Assembly (NCBI GenBank): GCA_029261395.1
Contig: JAJDBJ010000029.1
Span: forward strand, 1-64,000
Length of the DNA: 64,000 bases
Origin: Nitrospinaceae bacterium
GTDB lineage: Bacteria > Nitrospinota > Nitrospinia > Nitrospinales > Nitrospinaceae
Reading direction: 5' to 3'
Position numbers and translations under genes: made by a program. Below the pieces are notes generated by a model, which did not search any database, was not told the origin of the DNA, and worked only from the letters and a program-made list of their open reading frames with translations. This document shows positions 52,986 through 62,060 of the stretch, in pieces. The number at the start of each line of letters is the position of its first letter. Positions within the stretch are counted from its first letter, which is position 1.

Positions 52986-53612
52986 ATGACTCAGGATCGT
53001 AACTTTGCATTCAAAAAAGCCCAAGTCGAAGGCTTTGTAAAGAAGGAGTTTCAGCGTTATTTCGGCAAGGGCGGTCGGATTTCCATTCGAAAACGCCAGC
53101 GGTTCATGGAGCGTGTTACCCAAAAGGTGGGGAAAAAATTTGGCAAAGATGTCCTGTGTCTGATTGATTTTACCAAGCAGGGATTTGTGTCTTTGGTGTC
53201 TCCCCCCCGTACGGAATCGACTGATAAAGGGAAACTGTTCAATTCGTTTACCCATCCTCAGGTGACCTATACCTCTCACTGCGTGGAGCGTTTCAGTCAG
53301 CGGACCCAGACGATGGATAACTGCATTATTACCCTCGATTCCTATCTTGACGAAGCCTTATTGACCTATGGCCTGCATGAGGGATATCTGGTATCCTCTC
53401 AAGGGTTGTTTGCTTATGTGATTGAAGATGACCGTCTAGTTATTAAAACGTATCTCAATTTTGAACTTTTGTCGGATGACCAGATTCGCAAGTTTTACAC
53501 GCATGACATGGCCACTTTTCTGACGCCGGATATGATTTCAGAAGAGATTGATGCCAGTGACATTGTTTTAATGGATGAACTGCCTTCCGAGGACCCGGAT
53601 GAACGGGCGTGA
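52986..53612 (+). CDS. hypothetical cytosolic protein upstream of ftsEX
   Basis: Not recognised. A 208-residue protein without signal or membrane helix. The N-terminal 50 residues are basic (KKEFQRYFGKGGRISIRKRQ), the middle contains a conserved-looking SHCVERFSQRTQTMDNCIIT and the C-terminal 40 residues are acidic. It lies 65 bases before ftsE on the same strand and has no visible ribosome site. Nothing beyond location links it to cell division. Confidence 0.65.
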   Translation: MTQDRNFAFKKAQVEGFVKKEFQRYFGKGGRISIRKRQRFMERVTQKVGKKFGKDVLCLIDFTKQGFVSLVSPPRTESTDKGKLFNSFTHPQVTYTSHCVERFSQRTQTMDNCIITLDSYLDEALLTYGLHEGYLVSSQGLFAYVIEDDRLVIKTYLNFELLSDDQIRKFYTHDMATFLTPDMISEEIDASDIVLMDELPSEDPDERA

Positions 53613-53677
53613 TGGCGGCGGTTTTCTCGAATATTTGATTTGATCCATTCACCGATTTCCTCATTTTCTGGATTGCA

Positions 53678-54343
53678 ATGATCCAGCTATACAACGTTTA
53701 CAAATCCTACAATAACACTCCGGCTTTGGTGGATATTTCCTTCATTATCAAAAAGGGAGCTTTCGTCTTCGTCACCGGTCCCAGTGGAGCAGGAAAATCC
53801 ACACTACTGAAATTATTGTACCGCTGGGAAAGTTACGACAAGGGTCAGGTGCTGGTTAACGGGATCAATGTCGGCAAACTCAATTTCAGCAAACTCTGGC
53901 AATTGCGACGCCATATTGGAGTCGTGTTTCAGGATTACAAACTGCTCCCAGGAAAAACTATCCTCGAAAATGTGGCCTTCGCCCTGGAAATTGTCGGCGC
54001 CGAAAAAAAAACCATCCGCTATAAAGCCTGGGAAGCTCTCAAGAATGTAGGGCTCTCGCACAGAAAAGATGCCTACCCCATGGAACTTTCAGGAGGCGAG
54101 CAGCAACGGGTGGCGATCGCCCGGGCATTGGTCAACAACCCTAAAATATTGCTGGCAGACGAACCCACGGGGAATCTGGACCCGGATATGGCCAGCGAAA
54201 TTCTACACTTGTTTGAAAAGGCTAATGCCGACGGCACCACGGTGGTTTTTGCGACCCACAGTCAGAATGTTTTACGCGAAGGCAACCATGCGGTGATCGC
54301 ATTGAAGCGCGGTAAAATTGCAGACACACGGATTGTGGCCTGA
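53678..54343 (+). CDS. ftsE: cell-division ABC ATPase FtsE
   Basis: Cytosolic ATPase of the FtsEX complex. Walker A GPSGAGKST, the FtsE-specific MIQLYNVYKSYNN opening, the signature LSGGEQQRVAIARA and Walker B ILLADEPTGNLDP are present in a 221-residue protein. It lies eight bases before ftsX. ATP hydrolysis by FtsE drives a change in FtsX that activates periplasmic wall hydrolases through EnvC or PcsB-type partners. Confidence 0.95.
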   Translation: MIQLYNVYKSYNNTPALVDISFIIKKGAFVFVTGPSGAGKSTLLKLLYRWESYDKGQVLVNGINVGKLNFSKLWQLRRHIGVVFQDYKLLPGKTILENVAFALEIVGAEKKTIRYKAWEALKNVGLSHRKDAYPMELSGGEQQRVAIARALVNNPKILLADEPTGNLDPDMASEILHLFEKANADGTTVVFATHSQNVLREGNHAVIALKRGKIADTRIVA

Positions 54344-54351
54344 TTGCGAAG

Positions 54352-55245
54352 ATGAATATTCTTAAAACAACCCTCAGCAACATCAAATCCAACAAGCAAT
54401 TATTTTTTGCTTCCGTGGGCACCATCACTACCGCTCTTTCAATCCTGGGGCTTTTTCTGTTCGTTTACATCAATCTCAATTCCGTACTTTCCTTTTGGAA
54501 CGATCAGGTTCAGTTGATTGTCTATCTGGACGACGAGATTTCCAGCGATGAGAAAAAACAGTTGGAGAAACTGTTTTCTTCTAGTTCAGAAGTCGACTCG
54601 TTTAGGTTTGTTTCCCGAGAACAAGCCTGGGAAAAGTTTCAATTGATGTTCTCCGAAAAATCCTCCTTTCTCAAGGGAATGGGATTCAATCCTTTACCCG
54701 CATCCTACAATCTTAAGATCAAGCCGTTACCCGAAAGATTGAAAAGTATTCAGTCGTTGGCGGAGAAGCTGAGTCAGGAAGGCGGGGTGGAATCGGTGGA
54801 GTACGGGGAAGAGTGGATCAATCGTTTTGAAACCTTCATGATTTTAATGAGGGTTTTTCTTTTGGCGTTGGGTGCGTTGCTGTGCCTAGGTGCGGTTCTT
54901 ATTATTGCCAATACCGTCAAACTGTCCGTTTTATCTAGAAAAAATGAAATAGAGCTGATGCTATTGACGGGAGCGACCCCCGGGTTTATTAAATTCCCGT
55001 TTTTTCTTGAGGGGATTTTTCATGGAATACTGGGTGCCCTCATTTCACTCAGTCTGATGAAGGGCGTTCATCTATACCTGGTGAGTCGGTTTCAAGGCTC
55101 CATCGAAACCTTTGGCCGAGGCATGGATTTTCAGTTCATTCCGATGTCTTTTGTAATGGTCATCATGCTCACCAGTCTTCTGATGGGTTGGTTGGGAAGC
55201 TATTTATCCCTTCAACAGTTTTTAGGGGCCTATAAAAAATTATGA
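54352..55245 (+). CDS. ftsX: cell-division membrane protein FtsX
   Basis: Four membrane helices: one after residue 20 (SVGTITTALSILGLFLFVYI), then a periplasmic domain (about 45-160) and three C-terminal helices, the typical FtsX layout. The periplasmic loop contacts the EnvC-type activator. The 297-residue length is normal. It shares an ATGA overlap with the next gene, so FtsX and its periplasmic partner are made together. Confidence 0.94.
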   Translation: MNILKTTLSNIKSNKQLFFASVGTITTALSILGLFLFVYINLNSVLSFWNDQVQLIVYLDDEISSDEKKQLEKLFSSSSEVDSFRFVSREQAWEKFQLMFSEKSSFLKGMGFNPLPASYNLKIKPLPERLKSIQSLAEKLSQEGGVESVEYGEEWINRFETFMILMRVFLLALGALLCLGAVLIIANTVKLSVLSRKNEIELMLLTGATPGFIKFPFFLEGIFHGILGALISLSLMKGVHLYLVSRFQGSIETFGRGMDFQFIPMSFVMVIMLTSLLMGWLGSYLSLQQFLGAYKKL

Positions 55246-56429
55246 CTTGTTCAAGGATATTGATTCTTTTTCTGATAATTGTTTTCAACTGGGCAAGTCC
55301 GGTCTATTCGAAGGACCCTTCAGAAAAGGAAATTGAGAAATTAATAAAGGATGAAAAGTCGGAACTTAAAAGCCTGAAGAAAAAAATCAAAAAGCAGGCC
55401 CATGAAATTTCCACCATGGGTAAAAAAGAATCTAAAATTCTCAAGACTCTGGAAACCCTGGACAACAAGAAAAAAGTTCGGGAGCGAGAGCTGGAGATTT
55501 ATCGGTGGAACATCAAGATCAATAAAAACCAATTGGCCAAGCTTACTCAAAAAATTAAAATCACAGAAAGACAATTGGGCCGCCAAAAAATCATGCTCGG
55601 CAAACGCCTTCGGGCTTTGTACAAGGAAGGAAAAATGTTTCCGATCAAGGTCCTTTTTTCCGCGGAGGATTACAGCGATCTGGTCCAAAAGATGAAATAC
55701 ATGGAACTGCTCATGTCCCATGATTCCCGGATTTTTGATAGCTATCAAAAACGATGGGAACAATCGAAAGAAGAGGCGAGAAAATTATCAGAAGCCAAAG
55801 TAAAATTGATTCAATTTGAGACTGCCGCACTCCAGAAGAAAAATGAAATTGAAAAAGAGAAGGGGAATAAATCCAAATTTTTAAAGACGATCAAAAACAA
55901 GAAGATTTATTTTATTCAAACACGAAAGGAATTGTTGAAGGCCTCTGAAAATCTTAACGGTTTGATCGCCAAGCTGGAACAGAAAAAGATTGCCGGCGAA
56001 GAGCTGAGTTTTGTGGACAAAAAGGGGCGTCTGTATTTCCCTGTGAACGGAAAAATTCTCAATCGATTCGGTCGGGTTCGCGATAAGCGTTTTCAATCCT
56101 ATATCATTAATAACGGATTGAATCTGAAAGTCAAAAAAGGCACAGAAGTGCATCCCATTTTCCAGGGCACCGTTTTGTTTGCCGACTCCCTGGAAGGCTA
56201 CGGCAACTTGATTATTCTGGGCCATGGCGGCAAGTATCACTCTCTCTACGGCCATTTGGATAAGATATTGGTTCAGACCGGAGATTACGTTTACGAGAAG
56301 CAAGCCATTGGATTATCCGGGGATAGCGGCTCGCTGGTCGGGGAAACCTTGTACCTGGAGCTTCGCCATGCGGGTAAACCGATTGATCCGATACCCTGGT
56401 TGCAGGCGACTAAAAGAAAGCGAAAGTAA
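55242..56429 (+). CDS. envC: EnvC-like murein hydrolase activator (coiled coil plus degenerate LytM/M23 domain)
   Basis: A signal peptide (MTCSRILILFLIIVFNWASP) is followed by a long coiled coil (about 28-250) and a C-terminal M23 domain (about 265-395, NRFGRVRDKRFQSYIINNG to LYLELRHAGKPIDPIPWL). The first metal ligands of true M23 peptidases (HxxxD) are replaced by NGLNL, while the later LYGHL His remains, so it should activate amidases and not cut the wall itself. Coupling to ftsX by four bases matches the FtsEX-EnvC pathway of proteobacteria. Confidence 0.9.
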   Translation: MTCSRILILFLIIVFNWASPVYSKDPSEKEIEKLIKDEKSELKSLKKKIKKQAHEISTMGKKESKILKTLETLDNKKKVRERELEIYRWNIKINKNQLAKLTQKIKITERQLGRQKIMLGKRLRALYKEGKMFPIKVLFSAEDYSDLVQKMKYMELLMSHDSRIFDSYQKRWEQSKEEARKLSEAKVKLIQFETAALQKKNEIEKEKGNKSKFLKTIKNKKIYFIQTRKELLKASENLNGLIAKLEQKKIAGEELSFVDKKGRLYFPVNGKILNRFGRVRDKRFQSYIINNGLNLKVKKGTEVHPIFQGTVLFADSLEGYGNLIILGHGGKYHSLYGHLDKILVQTGDYVYEKQAIGLSGDSGSLVGETLYLELRHAGKPIDPIPWLQATKRKRK

Positions 56430-56508
56430 ATCATAAAACCCGGATAAAACTGGGGTATAATTGTTGATAACAAACACCTTTTGAATTCTTTTTGATTGGA
56501 GAAATACC

Positions 56509-57963
56509 TTGAGTTTTCACAACATTCCTCTTTGCAGATATCAGATCATTTCCCTTAGAGCCATCGCCTCGTTTATTTTGATAGGCCTGTTGGTCATTGG
56601 AAACGGACTGAGTCCGGCTTGGGCTCAAGAATCGGAAGAACATCCCCAAACGCCCCCCATAGACTCTTACGAAAAACTCAAAACTTTTTCGGAAATTCTT
56701 TCATTACTTGAAGCAAATTATGTAGAAAAAGTGGATGCCAACGATCTGATTGATGGCGCCATTCGGGGTATGCTGAAAACTCTCGATCCTCATACATCTT
56801 ATCTTCCTCCTGAAGCCTTTACGCAGATGAAAGTAGAAACGTCCGGCCGGTTCGGAGGATTGGGGATCGAAATTACCATTAAAAAAGGAATTTTAACGGT
56901 AGTGACTCCGATCGAAGACACTCCCGCTTTCAAAGCCGGCGTCAAGTCAGGCGACCGAATCATTAAGATTGAAGACGAGTCTACCCTGGACATGACTTTG
57001 TCCGATGCGGTGGAACGGTTGCGAGGCAAGATCGGCAGTGAAGTGAACATAACCATTTTCCGCGAAGGAATGGACGAACCGCTCAAAGTGACTCTGGAGC
57101 GTGCAAACATCCAGGTCAAAAGTGTTAAGAGTAAAGTTTTCGAAGGCAGTATCGGTTATGTGAGAATTCGAAGCTTTACTAAAACGACCAGTCGCGATTT
57201 GGACAAGGTGTTGGATGAGTTTCGGGGAAAACAAGTCAAGAAACTGGTTTTGGACTTGCGCAATAATCCGGGAGGCTTGCTCAATCAAGCCGTGGAGGTT
57301 TCAGACCGTTTCCTCAAACCGGAAAACCTCATCGTGTATACCCAGGGGCGAACTGAAGAGCAGAACATGAGGTTCACCACGCATGATCGCGTCCAACGGG
57401 TGACTTACCCCATGATTATTCTCGTCAATGGCGGAAGCGCCAGCGCTTCTGAAATTGTTGCCGGTGCGCTCCAGGATTCCAGCCGTGCCATCATCCTCGG
57501 AACCCAGACTTTTGGAAAGGGATCTGTGCAAACGATTATCCCTCTCAGTGACGGTTCCGCATTGAGGTTGACGACCGCCCGGTATTACACGCCCAGCGGA
57601 CGGGTGATTCAGGAAAATGGGATCATTCCCGATATCACCGTAGAGGTTCCTGACGTCCCTACAAAAACGGATGAAGAAGATGACAAGGATGATGAAGAGG
57701 TTAATAAAGAAAAAGTTAAAATGCGGAAATTCCTCCGGGAAAAAGATCTGAGGCAGCATCTTAAAGGCAAGAAAAGCTTTGGTGAAGAAGAGGCCAAAAC
57801 GAAAGATGAGAAGAAATCTGAAGAAGAGTTGAAAAAAGATGAACTCATGGCTTCCCTGAAAGAAGATCTTGAAAAAGATATCCAATTGAAAGAAGCAGTC
57901 GATCTACTCAAGGGATGGTCGGTGATGAGTAAGGTGTTTAGTGCCGACTCAGCGAAAAAATAA
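56509..57963 (+). CDS. ctpA: carboxy-terminal processing protease CtpA (S41)
   Basis: Starts with TTG at 56509, seven bases after GGAG, and a signal peptide (AIASFILIGLLVIGNG, cut after AWA). A PDZ domain (about 95-180, GRFGGLGIEITIKKGILTV) precedes the S41 protease with the serine region GSASASE (310-316) and the catalytic Lys337 in TFGKGSVQ. The last 90 residues are an unusually charged Lys/Glu/Asp-rich extension (EEDDKDDEEVNKEKVKM). Family members trim periplasmic and wall-linked proteins. In many bacteria ctpA follows envC, as here. Confidence 0.94.
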   Translation: MSFHNIPLCRYQIISLRAIASFILIGLLVIGNGLSPAWAQESEEHPQTPPIDSYEKLKTFSEILSLLEANYVEKVDANDLIDGAIRGMLKTLDPHTSYLPPEAFTQMKVETSGRFGGLGIEITIKKGILTVVTPIEDTPAFKAGVKSGDRIIKIEDESTLDMTLSDAVERLRGKIGSEVNITIFREGMDEPLKVTLERANIQVKSVKSKVFEGSIGYVRIRSFTKTTSRDLDKVLDEFRGKQVKKLVLDLRNNPGGLLNQAVEVSDRFLKPENLIVYTQGRTEEQNMRFTTHDRVQRVTYPMIILVNGGSASASEIVAGALQDSSRAIILGTQTFGKGSVQTIIPLSDGSALRLTTARYYTPSGRVIQENGIIPDITVEVPDVPTKTDEEDDKDDEEVNKEKVKMRKFLREKDLRQHLKGKKSFGEEEAKTKDEKKSEEELKKDELMASLKEDLEKDIQLKEAVDLLKGWSVMSKVFSADSAKK

Positions 57964-58089
57964 TTACCTTCAATGACCCATACAAAATATCCGAGAAGGC
58001 GGTGGTCGGGTGAACAGTCTGGCCACCCACTTGGATTGTCCTGTCCCTCCCTGATGATCAACCATTCACCTTTAACATCTTAATTTGTC

Positions 58090-59100
58090 ATGCTGGTTTT
58101 GGGAATTGAAACGTCCTGTGACGAAACGGCGGCGGCAGTTCTGGAAGATGGAACTTCCCTTCGCTCCAATGTGATTGCCTCTCAAGACGAGATCCATTCC
58201 AAATTCGGTGGAATCGTTCCGGAGTTGGCCAGTCGGTGTCATGTCGAGCGTATCGACCTCATCATCCAACAGGCTCTCGATGATGCGGGTGTCGAGTTGA
58301 AAGATATCGATCTCATCGCCGCCACTCAGGGCCCTGGCTTGGTGGTGTCACTTCTGGTGGGCTTGAATACCGCCAAGGCTCTGGCCTATTCCCTGGGGAT
58401 TCCGGTCATCGGCATCAACCATCTCGAAGGGCATGTACTGGCCATCTTCCTCCAACAGAAAGTGGAGTTTCCATTTTTGACTTTGATCGTTTCCGGTGGC
58501 CACACGGATTTATGCCGGGTCAACGGTTTTGGGCAATACCACATACTGGGTCGCACCCGCGATGACGCTGCCGGAGAATCGTTTGACAAGGTCGCCAAAA
58601 TGCTCGGCCTCGGTTATCCCGGCGGGCCCATAATCGAAAAAAAGGCGCGGCAGGGTAATCCACAGGCTCAGGTTTTCCCGCGTGCCATGCTTGAAAAAAA
58701 CTCCCTGGATTTCAGTTTCAGCGGATTGAAAACGTCTGTTCGCAATACACTGCTCAGGAGAAAGAATGACAACGATGCGTCCTGTTCCGACGAGGATATC
58801 GCCGCCGGATTCCAGGAGGCCGTAGTGGACGTACTGGTCCGAAAAGCCCTTTTGGCTTGCCGGCAGGAATCGCTGAAACAGATAGTCATCACCGGTGGGG
58901 TTGCCTCCAACGGGTATCTCCGTGACCGTATGACTGAAGCCGCGCGCAAAGAGGGTATTGAGGTGTCGGCTCCCAAACCGATCTTTTGTACTGACAATGC
59001 CGCCATGATTGCTTGTGCGGGGTATTACCGTTCACAGCATTGTCCTCCCTCTGAAAACGATCCGTTTTCACTGGATGCTCATCCCAACTTGCCCTTTTAA
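58090..59100 (+). CDS. tsaD: tRNA N6-threonylcarbamoyladenosine synthase subunit TsaD
   Basis: Transfers threonylcarbamoyl from its AMP form to A37 of ANN-reading tRNAs, with TsaB and TsaE. LGIETSCDETAAAV is the ASKHA opening; the metal site HLEGHV and GGHTDLCRV are present, as is the late IVITGGVASN. The 336-residue length is standard. No ribosome site before the ATG. oleD starts 14 bases after the stop. Confidence 0.96.
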   Translation: MLVLGIETSCDETAAAVLEDGTSLRSNVIASQDEIHSKFGGIVPELASRCHVERIDLIIQQALDDAGVELKDIDLIAATQGPGLVVSLLVGLNTAKALAYSLGIPVIGINHLEGHVLAIFLQQKVEFPFLTLIVSGGHTDLCRVNGFGQYHILGRTRDDAAGESFDKVAKMLGLGYPGGPIIEKKARQGNPQAQVFPRAMLEKNSLDFSFSGLKTSVRNTLLRRKNDNDASCSDEDIAAGFQEAVVDVLVRKALLACRQESLKQIVITGGVASNGYLRDRMTEAARKEGIEVSAPKPIFCTDNAAMIACAGYYRSQHCPPSENDPFSLDAHPNLPF

Positions 59101-59114
59101 CGGATACTCGTTTT

Positions 59115-60113
59115 ATGAATGTTCTGGTTACCGGAGGCGGTGGATTTCTGGGAAGTCACCTCGCTTGCCGGTTGCATGCAATGGGTCATTCTGTTTCGGT
59201 ACTGGGACGCCGTCGGTATCCCAACCTGCCTCCCAATATTATCCAGCACCAGGCGGATCTGCGTGATCCTAAAGCCGTTTCCGAAGCCTGCCAAGGGCAG
59301 GACTCAGTGTTCCATGCCGGGGCCTTACCGGGAATTTGGGGGACAAAAAAGGATTTTTATCAGACCAATGTCGACGGCACCCGCCACGTCATTGAGGGCT
59401 GTCTCCAACACGGAGTCCGAAAACTGGTGTTCACCAGCTCACCCAGTGTAATTTATAACCAGACCGATATGGAGAATGTGGACGAATCCGCTCCATACCC
59501 CTCCCGTTACCTGTCGGATTATCCCAAAACCAAGGCGCTGGCGGAGCAGATGGTGGTAGCCGCCAACGGACAGCAGGATCTGATGACGGTTTCATTGCGG
59601 CCTCATTTGATCTGGGGCCCTGGCGATCCCCATCTGATCCCCAGAATTATCGAGCGAGCCAAAAAGGGTCAATTGATGCGGGTAGGGGAGGGAACCAACC
59701 GGGTGGATATTGTTTATATCGATAATGTCGTGGAAGGCCATATCCGAGCCTGGCAAGCCCTGAAACCCGGCTCCCCGGTGGCGGGACGCTGTTATTTTCT
59801 CAGCGACGGCCAGCCCGTGGTCTTGTGGGACTGGATCAACCAATTATTGACCGCTCTGGGGGTCGCCCCCGTAACGAAGAGTATCTCCTATGCCACGGCA
59901 AAAAATCTAGGGTGGATTCTGGAAGGCGTTTATCGCTTATTCGGACTGGCTGGAGAGCCGCGGATGACCCGTTTCCTCGCCGGCCAACTGGCGACCTCGC
60001 ACTACTTTGACATTAGCCGCGCCAGGAGGGATTTTAATTACGAGGTCATGGTTTCCCCTGAAGAAGGGATGAAACGCCTGCTCAAGTCGCTTGAGGTTCG
60101 CCTAGAAGGTTGA
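59115..60113 (+). CDS. oleD: OleD-type NAD(P)-dependent 2-alkyl-3-oxoalkanoate reductase
   Basis: A 332-residue extended short-chain dehydrogenase. The dinucleotide fold opens NVLVTGGGGFLGSHLA; the catalytic Tyr and Lys are in DYPKTKALAEQMVVAANG. HAGALPGIWG, TSSPSVIYN, LRPHLIWGPGDPHLIPR and the VDIVYIDNVVEGH segment are typical of OleD, which reduces the beta-keto acid made by OleA. Sterol-dehydrogenase-like relatives share the fold, so OleD is favoured mainly by these motifs and the oleAB genes 49 kb away. It overlaps larB by 32 bases in the convergent direction. Confidence 0.72.
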   Translation: MNVLVTGGGGFLGSHLACRLHAMGHSVSVLGRRRYPNLPPNIIQHQADLRDPKAVSEACQGQDSVFHAGALPGIWGTKKDFYQTNVDGTRHVIEGCLQHGVRKLVFTSSPSVIYNQTDMENVDESAPYPSRYLSDYPKTKALAEQMVVAANGQQDLMTVSLRPHLIWGPGDPHLIPRIIERAKKGQLMRVGEGTNRVDIVYIDNVVEGHIRAWQALKPGSPVAGRCYFLSDGQPVVLWDWINQLLTALGVAPVTKSISYATAKNLGWILEGVYRLFGLAGEPRMTRFLAGQLATSHYFDISRARRDFNYEVMVSPEEGMKRLLKSLEVRLEG

Positions 60114-60849
60114 TGCGGTGAGCCAGACAACCCGCGCCGAATCCGTTTTCAATATTGACCACTGAAACGCCCGGCGAACAGGAGTTGAGCATGGTCAGCA
60201 AAGCCGCCAGTCCCTCGAATGCGGCCCCATAACCGATCTTGGTGGGTACGGCAATCACCGGGCACTCCACCAGCCCACCGACAACGCTCACCAATGCTCC
60301 ATCCATTCCCGCGACCACGATGATCACCCGCGCCGCCCGTAACCGGTCCATTTTATCCAGAAGCCGATGAATCCCGGCGACGCCCACATCATAAGCGGTT
60401 TCGACCCGGCTCCCTAGAAGCTCGGCAGTGGCCACGGCCTCCTCGGCAATCGGGATATCCGATGTCCCTGCGGTGAGAACTAAAATATGACCAATTTTTT
60501 TCTGTTGGGATTGTCTCTGGAGAACCAGGGTCCGTCCCTCTGGATTGTAATGCGCCTGGGAGGGGAGGTCGGATTGGATTTGCTGATGCACGTCCGGAGC
60601 CAGACGGGTTGCCAGGATATCGGTATTGGCCTGATCCATTTTGTGGATGATGGCCAGAATTTGATCCGGGGTCTTGCCCTCACAATAAATCACCTCGGGC
60701 ATGCCGTTGCGAAGCGACCGGTGATGATCCACCTGCGCAAACCCCAAATCCTCGTAAGGCAGATTTTTTAAACGCTCGTAGGCTTCCTGCGGTTCGATTT
60801 TATTCTTGTACAAATCCTGGATCAACTGTTGCAGAGATTCTCGGTTCAT
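60082..60849 (-). CDS. larB: nickel-pincer cofactor biosynthesis protein LarB
   Basis: PurE-like carboxylase fold; LarB carboxylates nicotinic acid adenine dinucleotide in synthesis of the nickel-pincer nucleotide of lactate racemase and related enzymes. EDLGFAQVDHHRSLRNGMPEV, followed by VIYCEGKT, is the LarB signature. The C-terminal carboxylase part shows VLTAGTSDIPIAEEA, VVAGMDGALVSVVGGL and GYGAAFEGLAALLTM. The 255-residue length fits. larC and larE are not in the window. Its start overlaps the gpsA stop by four bases, so the two are co-transcribed, and its 3' end overlaps oleD. Confidence 0.92.
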   Translation of the reverse strand: MNRESLQQLIQDLYKNKIEPQEAYERLKNLPYEDLGFAQVDHHRSLRNGMPEVIYCEGKTPDQILAIIHKMDQANTDILATRLAPDVHQQIQSDLPSQAHYNPEGRTLVLQRQSQQKKIGHILVLTAGTSDIPIAEEAVATAELLGSRVETAYDVGVAGIHRLLDKMDRLRAARVIIVVAGMDGALVSVVGGLVECPVIAVPTKIGYGAAFEGLAALLTMLNSCSPGVSVVNIENGFGAGCLAHRINLLGEPQAT

Positions 60850-61874
60850 TCCAGCCCTTTGATCCCTGTGAACTCCGAAGTCGTCTGGACATTCATCAAG
60901 TCCCTCATGGCGGCTTGAGGCGCCTTGCCTTCGTGGAGGACGAGGTAGGTTTCTTCAATAATGGAAGCCTGAATATCGAATTTATTTTTGAGTTGATAGG
61001 CGGAAGTCACCGTGCGCACCCCTTCGGCTACCATTTTCATGCTGGCAATAATTTCATCGAGTTTCAGTCCCTCACCCAGTTTCAGTCCAACCGTCCGATT
61101 ACGGCTGAGATCTCCGGTGCACGTTAACACCAGATCGCCCATCCCAGACAAACCCGAAAACGTTTCCGGTCTTGCGCCCATCGCTGTTCCAATCCGGGTG
61201 ATTTCCACCAGGCCCCGATTGATCAATGCCGCTCGGGTATTGAAACCCAATTTCAAACCGTCTGAGATTCCCGTAGCGATCGCGATGACGTTTTTTAGGG
61301 CTCCGCCAATTTCGACTCCCATCAAGTCGGTACTGGTAAAGACTTTCATTTTATCCGTGCCGAAAATATCCTGCACCCTCTCAGCGGTTTCCTGTCGTTG
61401 TGCCGCCGCAACAATGGCCGACGGGCTACCCTGCGCCACTTCCCTGGCAAAGGTGGGCCCTGACAAGACAGCCAGGGAATCGTGAGCAGGAAGCGTCTCT
61501 TCGATGACTTTATGAATCGGAAGGAGCGATTCGTTCTCGATCCCCTTACTGGCATTGATAATCAAACAATCGGAATCGATAGATTCTTTTACAGAATTCA
61601 AGGTAGACCGCAGGACATGGGTGGGAACCACTACCAGAATGATTTTTTTACCGGTCACTACTTCCTGCAATGAAGAGGAGGAATGAATGTTGTTCGGAAG
61701 TTTAAAGCCCGGCAGGTAAACCTGATTTTCCCGCATCCGGTTCATGTCATCACAAAGGTCCGTTTCGTGGACCCAAAGATCGACCTGATATCCTTTGCCG
61801 GCCAATAAAATAGAGAGCGCTGTTCCCCAACTCCCGGCACCGATGACACCAATGTTTAAAGAAGGATTCACCAT
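60846..61874 (-). CDS. gpsA: glycerol-3-phosphate dehydrogenase [NAD(P)+]
   Basis: Reduces dihydroxyacetone phosphate to sn-glycerol 3-phosphate for phospholipids. The NAD fold starts NIGVIGAGSWGTALSILL; the catalytic Lys is in GGALKNVIAIATGISDGL, and GLSGMGDLVLTCTGDLSRNR is the substrate-site signature. At 342 residues it is a typical GpsA. It lacks an obvious ribosome site. It leads a two-gene operon with larB and is divergent from a TPR protein. Confidence 0.96.
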   Translation of the reverse strand: MVNPSLNIGVIGAGSWGTALSILLAGKGYQVDLWVHETDLCDDMNRMRENQVYLPGFKLPNNIHSSSSLQEVVTGKKIILVVVPTHVLRSTLNSVKESIDSDCLIINASKGIENESLLPIHKVIEETLPAHDSLAVLSGPTFAREVAQGSPSAIVAAAQRQETAERVQDIFGTDKMKVFTSTDLMGVEIGGALKNVIAIATGISDGLKLGFNTRAALINRGLVEITRIGTAMGARPETFSGLSGMGDLVLTCTGDLSRNRTVGLKLGEGLKLDEIIASMKMVAEGVRTVTSAYQLKNKFDIQASIIEETYLVLHEGKAPQAAMRDLMNVQTTSEFTGIKGLE

Positions 61875-62046
61875 AGAGTTTCAACAAGATTAAAAGTTTA
61901 GAGTGGGTTTGAAAAACCCAGAAACCCAATCCTGAATTATATGTTACCTGAATTAGGGCGGGAAAATGGGCTTGTTATAGTAAAAATTTTGTGATTAAAT
62001 CAAATTTCCTCATAAATGAGTTTACTCTACTACCTCTACTTCGAAT

Positions 62047-62052
62047 TATAAT
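62047..62052 (+). promoter_or_regulatory. -10 box eight bases before the TPR-protein start
   Basis: A perfect TATAAT precedes the ATG at 62061 by eight bases. The stretch between (CCAACACA) has no Shine-Dalgarno sequence. Transcription would start within one or two bases of the ATG. A convincing -35 box is not visible. Confidence 0.4.
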
Positions 62053-62060
62053 CCAACACA

